Shown: piece by piece, positions 26,639-35,700 of the stretch | How positions within the stretch are numbered: the stretch's first letter is position 1 | How the letters are laid out: every line of letters starts with the position of its first letter | Source of the DNA: Chloroflexota bacterium | GTDB lineage: Bacteria; Chloroflexota; Anaerolineae; Promineifilales; Promineifilaceae | Assembly: GCA_017993775.1 (NCBI GenBank) | Contig: JAGOMA010000011.1 | Coordinates: 1 to 64,000 of the forward strand | DNA: 64,000 nucleotides | Direction: 5' to 3' | Made by a program: the position numbers and the translations under genes | The notes under the pieces: model-generated | The model's database searches: none | Told to the model about the DNA's origin: nothing | Seen by the model: the letters and a program-made list of their open reading frames with translations, nothing else

Positions 26639-26667
26639 ATGATAGCACTGATGTTCTAATTCGTCAA
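26639..26667 (-). promoter_or_regulatory. recA promoter
   Basis: Reading leftward, TTGACG (26667-26662) and TATCAT (26644-26639) are 17 bp apart. The start codon lies about 150 nt further. Confidence 0.7.
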
Positions 26668-26699
26668 TACCAAAATTGAATCATAGAACACAGGTTCAT
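26643..26699 (-). promoter_or_regulatory. Two SOS-box-like palindromes at the recA promoter
   Basis: Site 1 (26643-26658, TAGCAC-TGAT-GTTCTA) overlaps the -10 box and spacer; site 2 (26684-26699, TAGAAC-ACAG-GTTCAT) lies just upstream of the -35 box. Both fit a TAGAAC-N4-GTTCTA consensus with one mismatch or two, close to the GAAC-N4-GTTC core of Gram-positive LexA boxes. Placement around the promoter supports SOS control; the LexA of this organism is not in the window. Confidence 0.5.
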
Positions 26700-26702
26700 A
26701 AA

Positions 26703-28241
26703 TTATACGGAGGGTGTTTTCTGGCGACGGATGAGGTTAAGCAGCGCGGGAAGCTCGCGCCCGCCAAGAAGTAAATTAAGCAGGAGATAAGTCCCCAGCC
26801 CGATTGCGCCGCCGGTTAATAGGAAGGGCAATGGCTGGGCGATAAACCGCCCAATCCCCAAAATCACCAACGCCATGCCGGTGGCTGCCAGGAGAGTACG
26901 GCCGAAACTCAGGCCGAGTTCGTGCCAATCCAGGCCATGTAGCCGCCGGTGATTGAGGTAGAGGAGTACGGCCGTTTGCAGCGTAAATGCAATCGTGCTG
27001 GCCAGCGCCAAGCCACCGACGCCTAAAACCCCTACCAGCAAATAGGCCAGGATGATGTTGGTCACCAGCCAGCCTAAGGCCACAACCATAGGCGTTTTGG
27101 TGTCGTGTTGGGCAAAAAAGAGGCGGGCGGCAATTTCCAGGGTGGCTTCGCTCACGACGCGCACGCTAAAAAAGACGACAATGCTGTACACAAGCTGAGT
27201 TGATTCTGGCGTGAAAGCGCCGCGTTCTAATAGGAGAGTAATGGCTGGCTTGCCCAACAGCACCAGACCCAAAGCCGCCGGTACGGTCAGCATCCAGATA
27301 ATCCGCAGGCCCATGCTGGCCACACGTTTTAAGCCGTTGATGTCGGCGTTGTTGTACATTTCGGCCATTGTGGGAAATAGGACCAGGGCAACGGCCGTGC
27401 CAAATAATGTCTCTGGTAGCTGCTGCAAATAGTAGCCGTAAAAATAGCCCGACGTTGCCCCATCGTTTAAGCCGGACGTAATGCGAATGATGAACAGGTC
27501 CGCAATTTGTACAGCGCCTAACGTGACAATGCGTGGTCCCATCAGCCGAATAATTTCGTGAACGCCGGACATCTTCAGCCTTAGTGCTGGCCGGATTCGT
27601 ACCCGGTAGCGCTGGAGACCTGGCAGTTGAATGAGAACGTGCAGTACCGCGCCAATCACGGTGCCCCAGGCCAGGCCAAAAATGCCCAGTTGTGGAACCA
27701 GCAAAAAGAGGCCGATGAGATAACCAACATTCAGGGCAATGGGGGCCAGCGCCGGCAAAATGAAATGTTGGTGGGCATTCAGAATGCTGCTCAAGACGCC
27801 GCTGACGCCAAAAATGGTCGTCTGGATCAGGATGATGCGCATGAGATTGGCGGTGAGCAGTTGCAGGTCTGGCGGGAACCCGGGGACCAGGACGTGCCGG
27901 GTGATCCAGGGCGCAAACGTGGCTCCCAGAGCAGAAACGACGCTGAGAATAATCAGCACTAAGGTGAGAATGGTGTTCGCCAAACGGCCGCTTTCCTGGG
28001 CTTTTTCGTTGGTCAGGTAGGCGGAATAAACAGGGATGAAAGCGGCGGCCAACGCGCCGCCGGAAATCAGGGTGACAAACACTTCCGGAAGTTGGTTGGC
28101 GGCGGTAAAGGCATCGTAGGTGCGGCTGGTGCCAAAAGCGGCGCTGACCAGTTGAGTTCTAACCAGACCTAAAAGTTTATCCAGCCCCAGGAGCAGGATG
28201 ACAATGATGGAGGATTGCAGTAAGTGGCGGGCGCGATTCAT
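26703..28241 (-). CDS. murJ: Lipid II flippase MurJ
   Basis: 512 residues with about 14 transmembrane segments and the MOP-superfamily MurJ signatures, such as ALAAAFIPVYSAYLTNEK near residues 60-77 and RLFFAQHDTKTPM near 368-380. It moves lipid II across the cytoplasmic membrane for peptidoglycan synthesis. No clear Shine-Dalgarno sequence. It lies 32 bp upstream of the M50-like peptidase gene's stop, on the same strand. Confidence 0.92.
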   Translation of the reverse strand: MNRARHLLQSSIIVILLLGLDKLLGLVRTQLVSAAFGTSRTYDAFTAANQLPEVFVTLISGGALAAAFIPVYSAYLTNEKAQESGRLANTILTLVLIILSVVSALGATFAPWITRHVLVPGFPPDLQLLTANLMRIILIQTTIFGVSGVLSSILNAHQHFILPALAPIALNVGYLIGLFLLVPQLGIFGLAWGTVIGAVLHVLIQLPGLQRYRVRIRPALRLKMSGVHEIIRLMGPRIVTLGAVQIADLFIIRITSGLNDGATSGYFYGYYLQQLPETLFGTAVALVLFPTMAEMYNNADINGLKRVASMGLRIIWMLTVPAALGLVLLGKPAITLLLERGAFTPESTQLVYSIVVFFSVRVVSEATLEIAARLFFAQHDTKTPMVVALGWLVTNIILAYLLVGVLGVGGLALASTIAFTLQTAVLLYLNHRRLHGLDWHELGLSFGRTLLAATGMALVILGIGRFIAQPLPFLLTGGAIGLGTYLLLNLLLGGRELPALLNLIRRQKTPSV

Positions 28242-28273
28242 TGGTCAGATTGTACCGCTTCAGGCGATGTGCG

Positions 28274-30025
28274 TCATGGAATCGCTGTTGGGGTTTGGTC
28301 TGAAAGCCTGTCGATTTCGCGTAGATAGGCAGCAGCGGCCGTTAACAAATGTTGGTCTGTAGCGGTTTCGGTGAGGCGCTGGAAATCGGCGCGGGCTTCG
28401 GGATAGTGAGCGAGGTGTGTGTGACTGAGGCCGCGAAAGAAGTATATCCAGGGATTGGGCTGACTGCCTTGCAGCCAGAGAGCCTGATCAAAATCAGCAA
28501 TGGCCTGGGTGTGACGTTCCTGGGCAAAATAGGCTTGCCCGCGTCCCCAATAGGCAGCGGTAAGGTGTTTGTCGAGTTGAATGGCCTGGTTAAAATCGTC
28601 GATGGCTTGTGGATAACGGCCGTTTTCCAAATGCGCCTGTCCTGTCTGGTAGTAATGCTGGGCGCGGCTGGCGGACAGCGGGATTAGCCCGTTCTGCCAG
28701 ATCGCCCCGATTCCCATGCCGACGAGGACCATTAGCGCCAATAAGACAGCGTAACGCCCGACGGCCGTCCAGGGCACGCCTTCCGACCATTGCCTACGGT
28801 CATCCAGCGGCGCAGGTTGGGCAACGGCCGTTGCCCCTAAAATCTGCTCTAAACCATCCTGGGCAAACGTGGCATAACCCTGGTCAATGGTTTGGGGCAG
28901 CAAATCCAGACTGCGGTACGCGGCGGCGCGTGCTTGTTCCAGGTTGCCTTCTTCCAGGCAAAGGGTGGCGTGGGTTTGCCAGTAAATTTGAGCTGTTTCG
29001 GCGGCCAGCGCGTTATATTTTTCTGGCAGCACGAGATCGAGCCATTGCCGGGCAACGGCCGTGCCTCGCCCAAATTGCGCCTCGAAACTGGCCGCTGCCA
29101 GCAAATAAGCCGGCAAAGGGGAAATTGGTTCCTGCCGCAGCAGCAGCCGCAGCGTTTGATCGAGATGATAGCCTGCCAGGGTGATCTCGCCGGCGTCTAG
29201 CGCCTTGATATGCGCCAAATAGCAGCCAACAGCCGACATTTCCCGGTCGGGCAGGGGTTGGCAGAGTAAATCAAGATGGATTTGGTCCCAGGCAGACGGC
29301 CGTGTCCCGCGAATGGAGGCGGCAATCAGCAAATTAAGCGCTGCACGTTGGGCAAAACCCGCGCGATCCCGCAGCAAGGTAACGATCTGCGCCGCATCGG
29401 TGGTGATGCCATGAAAGCGCATAGGAAACAACGTGAATGGCAAAATGGCCAGCGGGCAGTAAGCCAGCAGTAATAAGGCTTGCGCCATCCAGAAAGGAAG
29501 AATTGCATTGGCAAAGTGGTGGCGCAGGAGGATGGTAACGGCCGTTTGCCCCAAAGTCGCCGCCGGCCCGCCCAGCAAAAAAACCAACAATCGCAGCCGC
29601 AAATGGTCATCGCGGCGTGGAATACAAAACGCATTCCCCTGCCATTGCATTACATGATGCCTCACAAACGTCAGGCGGATTCCCCGCAGCTCACGCGCCA
29701 GTCGGAACGGGCCGACCGTCACCAACATAAATTCCAATCCACCGAGCGCCGCGCCTGCCAAATGCCCCCCTTCGTGCAAACCTAGCGTGACCAACAAAAT
29801 GAGCGGGAAACTAACCAACAACGTGAGCAAAAAAGTCGCTCGCCCCGGATCGACATACAGCGGGCCAGGCAACCGAATAACCAGCAAAATAGCGGCCAAA
29901 GCGGCCGCCATAGCCAACAACGTCGGCCCAAGCCTCTTTAACCTGGGAATCAGGCCAAAATTATGGTCCCTTTGAGCCGTGGCGAAATCGGCCGGAGTAA
30001 CCGAAAGATAATCTCTGTCAATCAT
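28274..30025 (-). CDS. M50-like membrane metalloprotease with TPR repeats
   Basis: 583 residues. After two hydrophobic segments comes HEGGH at 84-88, a perfect HExxH zinc motif inside a membrane segment, as in site-2 protease homologs; a later aspartate in FHGITTDAAQIV near 205-216 fits the third zinc ligand. Further helices are followed by a long soluble region, one more membrane segment near 430, and TPR units near 460-570 (YYQTGQAHLENGRYPQAIDDF). It could be an intramembrane protease or a catalytically repurposed homolog. Five ACGGCCGT copies lie within the gene. Confidence 0.75.
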   Translation of the reverse strand: MIDRDYLSVTPADFATAQRDHNFGLIPRLKRLGPTLLAMAAALAAILLVIRLPGPLYVDPGRATFLLTLLVSFPLILLVTLGLHEGGHLAGAALGGLEFMLVTVGPFRLARELRGIRLTFVRHHVMQWQGNAFCIPRRDDHLRLRLLVFLLGGPAATLGQTAVTILLRHHFANAILPFWMAQALLLLAYCPLAILPFTLFPMRFHGITTDAAQIVTLLRDRAGFAQRAALNLLIAASIRGTRPSAWDQIHLDLLCQPLPDREMSAVGCYLAHIKALDAGEITLAGYHLDQTLRLLLRQEPISPLPAYLLAAASFEAQFGRGTAVARQWLDLVLPEKYNALAAETAQIYWQTHATLCLEEGNLEQARAAAYRSLDLLPQTIDQGYATFAQDGLEQILGATAVAQPAPLDDRRQWSEGVPWTAVGRYAVLLALMVLVGMGIGAIWQNGLIPLSASRAQHYYQTGQAHLENGRYPQAIDDFNQAIQLDKHLTAAYWGRGQAYFAQERHTQAIADFDQALWLQGSQPNPWIYFFRGLSHTHLAHYPEARADFQRLTETATDQHLLTAAAAYLREIDRLSDQTPTAIP

Positions 30026-30175
30026 TGATGAGCAGATCCAATGCCCTAAAAAATAACAGTGAATGCTTTACTGGCAAATGGTACACAGGATAGTCTTAAA
30101 AACCTATGTGTTGTAAAATTACCCATGTTTTACTAATTTGCGCGGCGTTTTCTCAATTAGTTAAGGAGTCGGAAT

Positions 30176-32005
30176 ATGATTAGCTCGAAGTCGAAAAAGT
30201 ATATCGTACAATTGTTGTTATTGATTTTTGTCGGGCTGTTTTGTTTTGGCACAGTAACATTATCTGCTCAGGAACAACCAACTCAAGGGGCAGATGTTCC
30301 TCAGGTTGATGAATATGGCGTTCCCCTGAACGCCAGCATAGTCAGCCAGGTAGATACCCCCAATGGCATTCAGACCATCACAGAAATCCCCGTCCAAATG
30401 GACACCTTCGCCACATCAGGCATTCCCGAAGGTCAACCCCCGGCAGCATTCACAAATTATGGCAACCGCACCGACCTCCGATTGGGCTATAACACAGCAA
30501 ACGGGTTCGGCGCCCAGCGCATGTATTTGTGGTTTAACGTCGCTGCTGCCGGCATTCCCAGTAACGCAACCATCAATTCAGCATCCGTTTCTATCTGGAC
30601 CAGCGATTCGGGCGGAAATATGGGTTTTGAAGCCCGTCACCTCAGTTCATCCTGGGGCGAGTTTTCGCTGACGTGGATGAGTAATCGGCCAGAATGGGGC
30701 GGCGCGTTGGGTCAGGGCGTCATCTCAGCCGGGACGGGCCAAAAAACTGCCGATGCGACGAATTTGGTGCGCGACTGGGTGTCTGGCGTGCGCGCCAATA
30801 ACGGCGTGATCGTCATTGGGAATGAAGGAACGGCCGCGCCATTTGAACGGGTCATTTTTGCCCGTGAAGCCGCGAATGGTTTGTATGCCCGGTTAGTTGT
30901 CAATTGGACAATCGCGGTAGATACAGTCCCGCCGGAATCGACCATCACCCAACTGCCGCAGTTCTCACGTGTGGATTACACTGTTTCCTGGACCGGTTTT
31001 GATTTAGGCTCGCCGGCATCTGGCATTGCCTTCTGGGATTTGGATGTCAGCACCGATGGCATCAATTGGTCGCAGTGGATTCGCGGCACAACCAATCAGA
31101 CGGCTACCTGGCAGGGCGCAATTGATGGCTTGACCTACCGTTTCCGGGTGCGCGCGGTTGATCGCGCCGGCAATGTGGAAAGCTGGACCCGCAACACATC
31201 GCAGCAGCAAACCAGCACAACGGCCGATACCGTTGCCCCTTCGGTTGGTTTGCAATCGCTGCCACAATTCACCTATGATTCCGGTTTCCCCATCACCTGG
31301 ACCGGGGCGGATAATCGCAGCGGCGTGCGCCAATATGAAGTGCAGTTCAATGTAAACGGCGGCGCATGGCAAGTTGGGCAGGTATTCCTCTTGGGCGATG
31401 GGCAGCACACTCGTTACGCGACGGGCGCTGTGAATGGCGAAACCTACGGGATTCGCGTTCGGGCGACCGATCAGGTGGGCAATTTGGGCGCATGGAGTAA
31501 CGAATCTTTCACCACGGTCTATACCACGCCGCCCTATCCAGATGCCCGCGTACTGCCATTCATCCCGCCGAATCATACGGCTGGCCCTCCAGGAATAGCT
31601 AACGATACGACTTTCCGCGTGACCTGGAGCATTCAGGTTGCGCCAGGCACTTCGGTCGTGGACCAAACTAACGTGGTTTATTCTTGCGACGGCGGTCCCT
31701 GGACCTCCTGGCTGGTGAATGCGTCTGGTACGTTTGCCAATTTTGATGCAACGGCCAATACGGTTGGCTGTTCACCTTCCACGGTAACGCATCTTTACCG
31801 CTTTGAAGCGGCCGGGAAAGCGCTGTATCCGGGGAATGTAACGCGCAATGAGACGTTGACCGGCCGGCCGGAGTCTTTTGTGGTGGTGGATCCGAATGGC
31901 GATGTCCAGGTGCGGTTCTATTTGCCTATTGTGTATGGTCCGCCAGGAGCGGTCATGCCGAACCAGGTAGAGTCTTTGTTAATAGGTGACGCCAGCGGCG
32001 AGTAA
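30176..32005 (+). CDS. Secreted DNRLRE-domain protein with Ig/Fn3-like repeats
   Basis: 609 residues with AAGGAG before the ATG and an N-terminal signal peptide (basic start, then LLLLIFVGLFCFGTVTLSAQ). Residues about 75-240 are a DNRLRE-type domain (NRTDLRLGYN, AQRMYLWFNVA, NGVIVIGNEG). Two or three beta-sandwich repeats follow (TITQLPQFSRVDYTVSWTG; QSLPQFTYDSGFPITWTG), each with RVRAxDxxGNxxxW. The end carries VQVRFYLPIVYGP, the same motif as the surface protein at 1786. It is an extracellular protein, probably binding polymer; no catalytic residues visible. No ACGGCCGT occurs in this gene. Confidence 0.8.
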   Translation: MISSKSKKYIVQLLLLIFVGLFCFGTVTLSAQEQPTQGADVPQVDEYGVPLNASIVSQVDTPNGIQTITEIPVQMDTFATSGIPEGQPPAAFTNYGNRTDLRLGYNTANGFGAQRMYLWFNVAAAGIPSNATINSASVSIWTSDSGGNMGFEARHLSSSWGEFSLTWMSNRPEWGGALGQGVISAGTGQKTADATNLVRDWVSGVRANNGVIVIGNEGTAAPFERVIFAREAANGLYARLVVNWTIAVDTVPPESTITQLPQFSRVDYTVSWTGFDLGSPASGIAFWDLDVSTDGINWSQWIRGTTNQTATWQGAIDGLTYRFRVRAVDRAGNVESWTRNTSQQQTSTTADTVAPSVGLQSLPQFTYDSGFPITWTGADNRSGVRQYEVQFNVNGGAWQVGQVFLLGDGQHTRYATGAVNGETYGIRVRATDQVGNLGAWSNESFTTVYTTPPYPDARVLPFIPPNHTAGPPGIANDTTFRVTWSIQVAPGTSVVDQTNVVYSCDGGPWTSWLVNASGTFANFDATANTVGCSPSTVTHLYRFEAAGKALYPGNVTRNETLTGRPESFVVVDPNGDVQVRFYLPIVYGPPGAVMPNQVESLLIGDASGE

Positions 32006-32031
32006 ATTACCTGTGGTTATGTATGAAGAAA

Positions 32032-32060
32032 AGGGCGCACGGCCGTGCGCCCTTTTTTTG
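32032..32060 (+). terminator. Terminator whose stem is built on ACGGCCGT
   Basis: An 11-bp perfect palindromic stem (AGGGCGCACGG with its complement) is followed by TTTTTTT. The centre of the palindrome is ACGGCCGT, so the iterated octamer is part of a working-looking terminator. Confidence 0.85.
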
Positions 32061-32111
32061 TGCGCGAGGGTCGGAAGATGAATAATTCCGAGGGCTGCGT
32101 TAGAATAGTGC

Positions 32112-32675
32112 ATGGACGAGCCTGATAACGAGACGTTTATGATTCAAGATATTGGTCGAATTACCTTCGAAGATAAACCAGAATGGCTAAAAGTGGTGAT
32201 GCCAGCCAAAAGAAATTGGCTGCTGCTGCTTATTTTTTCCGCCTCTCTGGTCATTTGGTTGGTGATGACCGTTTGGATGATTATCTTTCTCATACGTGAT
32301 GTCATTATGCCCGGAGCCAGGTTCGCCTTTGTTTTGGCGACGATCATCGTGTTGTGGTTGGTGATCTGGTATTTTGTGGGGCGCGTGTTGGGGCGTCGCT
32401 GGCAATATTTCGCGGCCGAGCGCGAGATTATTTTCATCAACAAAGAGCGGTTGATTATGCGGCGGCCTGTATCGATTTGGGGGTCAACGGAAGCGTTTGA
32501 TATGACTCATGTACGGCCGTTTTATATCAGCGATAAACATCACTGCCCGACGTTTGATTATGGCAGCCAAAAAGTGTATCTGGGTACAAGTCTCACACAA
32601 TCAGAAGCCCAACGGCTCGTTGAAACGATAAATACGCTTTATTTTCGTGCGTATGATGCGGATTATTATGGCTAA
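32112..32675 (+). CDS. Two-span membrane protein, unknown
   Basis: 187 residues: a soluble N-terminus, two hydrophobic segments near residues 35-60 and 72-95 joined by a short loop, and a C-terminal soluble part (RRWQYFAAEREIIFINKERLIMRR) that suggests a PH-like beta domain. Function unknown. It precedes the large cyclase-like gene by 40 bp on the same strand, and an ACGGCCGT lies in the gap. Confidence 0.65.
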   Translation: MDEPDNETFMIQDIGRITFEDKPEWLKVVMPAKRNWLLLLIFSASLVIWLVMTVWMIIFLIRDVIMPGARFAFVLATIIVLWLVIWYFVGRVLGRRWQYFAAEREIIFINKERLIMRRPVSIWGSTEAFDMTHVRPFYISDKHHCPTFDYGSQKVYLGTSLTQSEAQRLVETINTLYFRAYDADYYG

Positions 32676-32715
32676 CGGCCGTTTCCCGGCTTCATCACGT
32701 TCTTAAACTAATTCC

Positions 32716-35700
32716 ATGCGCAGTCTAGCTCAACGAATCGCCGCGTACATCCCCGTGACGCTGGCCAAACAAATTTTGCATGATGGCCTGCCTGCCCCCG
32801 GACAGCCGCGTTCGTTGTTCGCGGCCACGTTGTTTTCAGACATTTCGGGTTTTACAGCTATGTCTGAAGAATTGGCGTCCGATGGCCCGCGCGGCGCGGA
32901 AGAATTAAATCGCGTCCTCTTCACCACCTTCACCGCCATGATCGACGTGATCCACGAATCGGGCGGCGCGATCAGCCATTTTTATGGCGACGCAATGTCG
33001 GTGTATTTCCCTGGAGACGGGGAAACGGCCGACCGGGACGTTGCCCAGCGGGCGCTGGCCTGCGCCCAGATGATGCAGCAGCTCATGCGCGCCAGTTTTG
33101 GCCGCGCCGTCACCAATCGTCCGCCGGGCAAAAACCCAGTGTTCCCTTTGACCATAAAAATTGGCGCAGCTTACGGCCGTTGCCAGGAAATGATTGTTGG
33201 CGACCCGACCGAAAGCCTGGAATTTGTGCTGACGGGCACGGCCGTAGACGAGGCCGCCGCCGCTGAAAAAATCGCCCAATCTGGCCAGGTGGTGGCCAGC
33301 CGAGAATTGCTGGCCCTGGCCGATCGGCCTGAATTTTGCCCCGATAAGACATTTTGCGTGTTAGACGGCCGTATCCCCATGCCCGATGCCGCGCCAATAC
33401 TCGATTGGAACACCTGCACCGGCGAACAATTTAGCCGCTTTTGCGAAACCACCACCGCGTTTATCCCCTCTGCTCTGACAGAACGCCTGGCCTATGGCAA
33501 CACCAACGAACTGGCCGAACACCGGCCGGTTACCAGCATGTTTGTGCAGTTTGAATACGCCAATGACCCCGATGCCAGTTCCGACATCGAAACGGCCGAA
33601 ATGGCCGGACAGTTGCAAGCCTATTACCAGTGGGCCAGGCGCATTGTGCGCCGCTTTGGCAGCGGCAATGCGCGCATCAACCGCATCCTCACCGGCGATA
33701 AGGGCAACCAACTGCACATCATTTTTGGCGCGCCGGTGGCTCCCGATGCGCCGGATCAGGCCATTCGCTGCGCGTTGGCGCTGCTGCGCGAGCAGCCGCC
33801 TTACATTGTCACGCAGCGCATTGGATTGGCCGCCGGCAAGGTGTTTTCCGGTCCGGTCGGGTCGACGGCGCGGCGGGAGTACACCGTGGTAGGAGATGTG
33901 GTGAATATGTCAGCGCGATTGGCGCAGGCGTGCGCGCCGAATGAAGCGTTGACCAATCCATCTACCGCCGCCCGCGTGCGTGATGTGATCGAGTTTGACG
34001 TGCTGCCGATGCAGGCCTTTAAGGGCAAGCAGGAGCAGATTACCCCCTATCGTCCGCTGGGCGAACGGCCGTCTACGACCCAACTACAGGTGTATTTTGG
34101 GCATTGGGAACGGCCGTTAATCGGCCGAGATACCGAGTTGGACCTTTTGTTGGGCGGCATGGACGCCGCCTTGCACAACGTGGGCGGCGTGGCGGCCATC
34201 CTGGGTTCTGTCGGCGTGGGCAAAACGCGCCTGTTGGCCGAGGGTATCCGTTATTGGTTGGCGGCCGGCGGCACCGGCGTGGTTGGCGTGTGCCAGCAGC
34301 ACATCACCGACACGCCTTACGGCCCTTGGGTGAACATCTGGCGCGATTTTTTTGGCCTGCGACCCAGCATGGACGCCCAGAGCCAGGCTGATGTGGTGGC
34401 TCGTCGCACGGAGGGGCTGGTTCCCGATTGCGGCGACGATGTGAGTTTGTGGGGCGAAGTGTTGGGTTTGCCTTTTGCCGTGTCGCCAGGCATGGAAGCG
34501 CTGACGGCCGAAGTGCGGCAAACCCGTTTTTTTGCCCTCACGCGCCGCTGTTTCCAGGCTGCCGCCAGGGAGCAGCCGCTGCTCATTGTGTTGGAAGACG
34601 CGCATTGGGCGGACCAATCTAGCCGGGCCTTGCTAGATGACCTGACGCAATCTTTGGAAGGACACGCCCTTTTTGTGGCGGTGACTTTCCGCTTGTTAGA
34701 AGATTTGCACCTGGCGACTTTGGAACGGCCGTCGTGCATTCCCATTATCCTGGCCGATTTGTCTACCTCGATGGCTCGCCGCTTGCTGCGGGAGTTGGTG
34801 GGCGTGGATGGGCTGCCGGATGCTGTGGAGCAGCATTTGGGCCTGCGTGACCGTGACGGCCGTGACAGCCCGGTTAGCCCGCTGTTTCTGGAAGAGTCTG
34901 TGAACATGATGATGAGCGCCGGGGTGCTGAAGCGAAACGGCCGTCTCATCATCGACGAAGAAAAACTGGCCCAATTACAAATTCCAGACACCATCCACGG
35001 GCTGCTGCTGGCCCGATTGGACCGTCTCAGCCCGACCAGCCGCGATCTTTTACAAGTGGCCTCGGTGATTGGGCGCGAGTTTGCCTTGGAACCGCTGGAA
35101 ACAATTGTCAGCGGCGTGCCGCGCGCGCAGATGGCCGATCTGCTTCACCAACTTGCCAACGAAGAAATGACCCAATTGGTGACGGCCGATCCGGAATGGA
35201 TTTATCTTTTTCAGCACGCTCTGACGCATGAAGTGGCTTATGAAAGCCTTTCTTTTGCCCGGCGGCAGTCGCTGCATCAGGCCATGGCTGATTGGTTGGC
35301 TGTGCGTTTTGCAGATAATTTACGGCCGTATTACACCCTGCTGGCCTTTCACTACAGCCGCGCCGGAGTCCATCAGGAAGGTTTGTATTATGCGTTGGCC
35401 GCAGCCAACGATGCCCGCGACATCTTTTCCAATCAGGAAGCCGTGGAATTGTATACCCTGGCGGAGGCCCATTTGCGGGCGTTGGGGAGAGAAGAAAGGT
35501 GGGAAACGGCCGTGGCCCTCTACCTCTCCCGCGGCGAATGTCTCCGCTTCCTCGGCGACTTCAACGCCGCCATGCAGAACGTCGAGCAAGCCATCGCCCT
35601 GGCCGAAACCTACCAAAACCCTGTACGCCTCGCGCAATGCTATAATCTCATGGCCGATCTGAAGTACCGCCATGGGAGCTATGACGAAATAAACCAGTTT

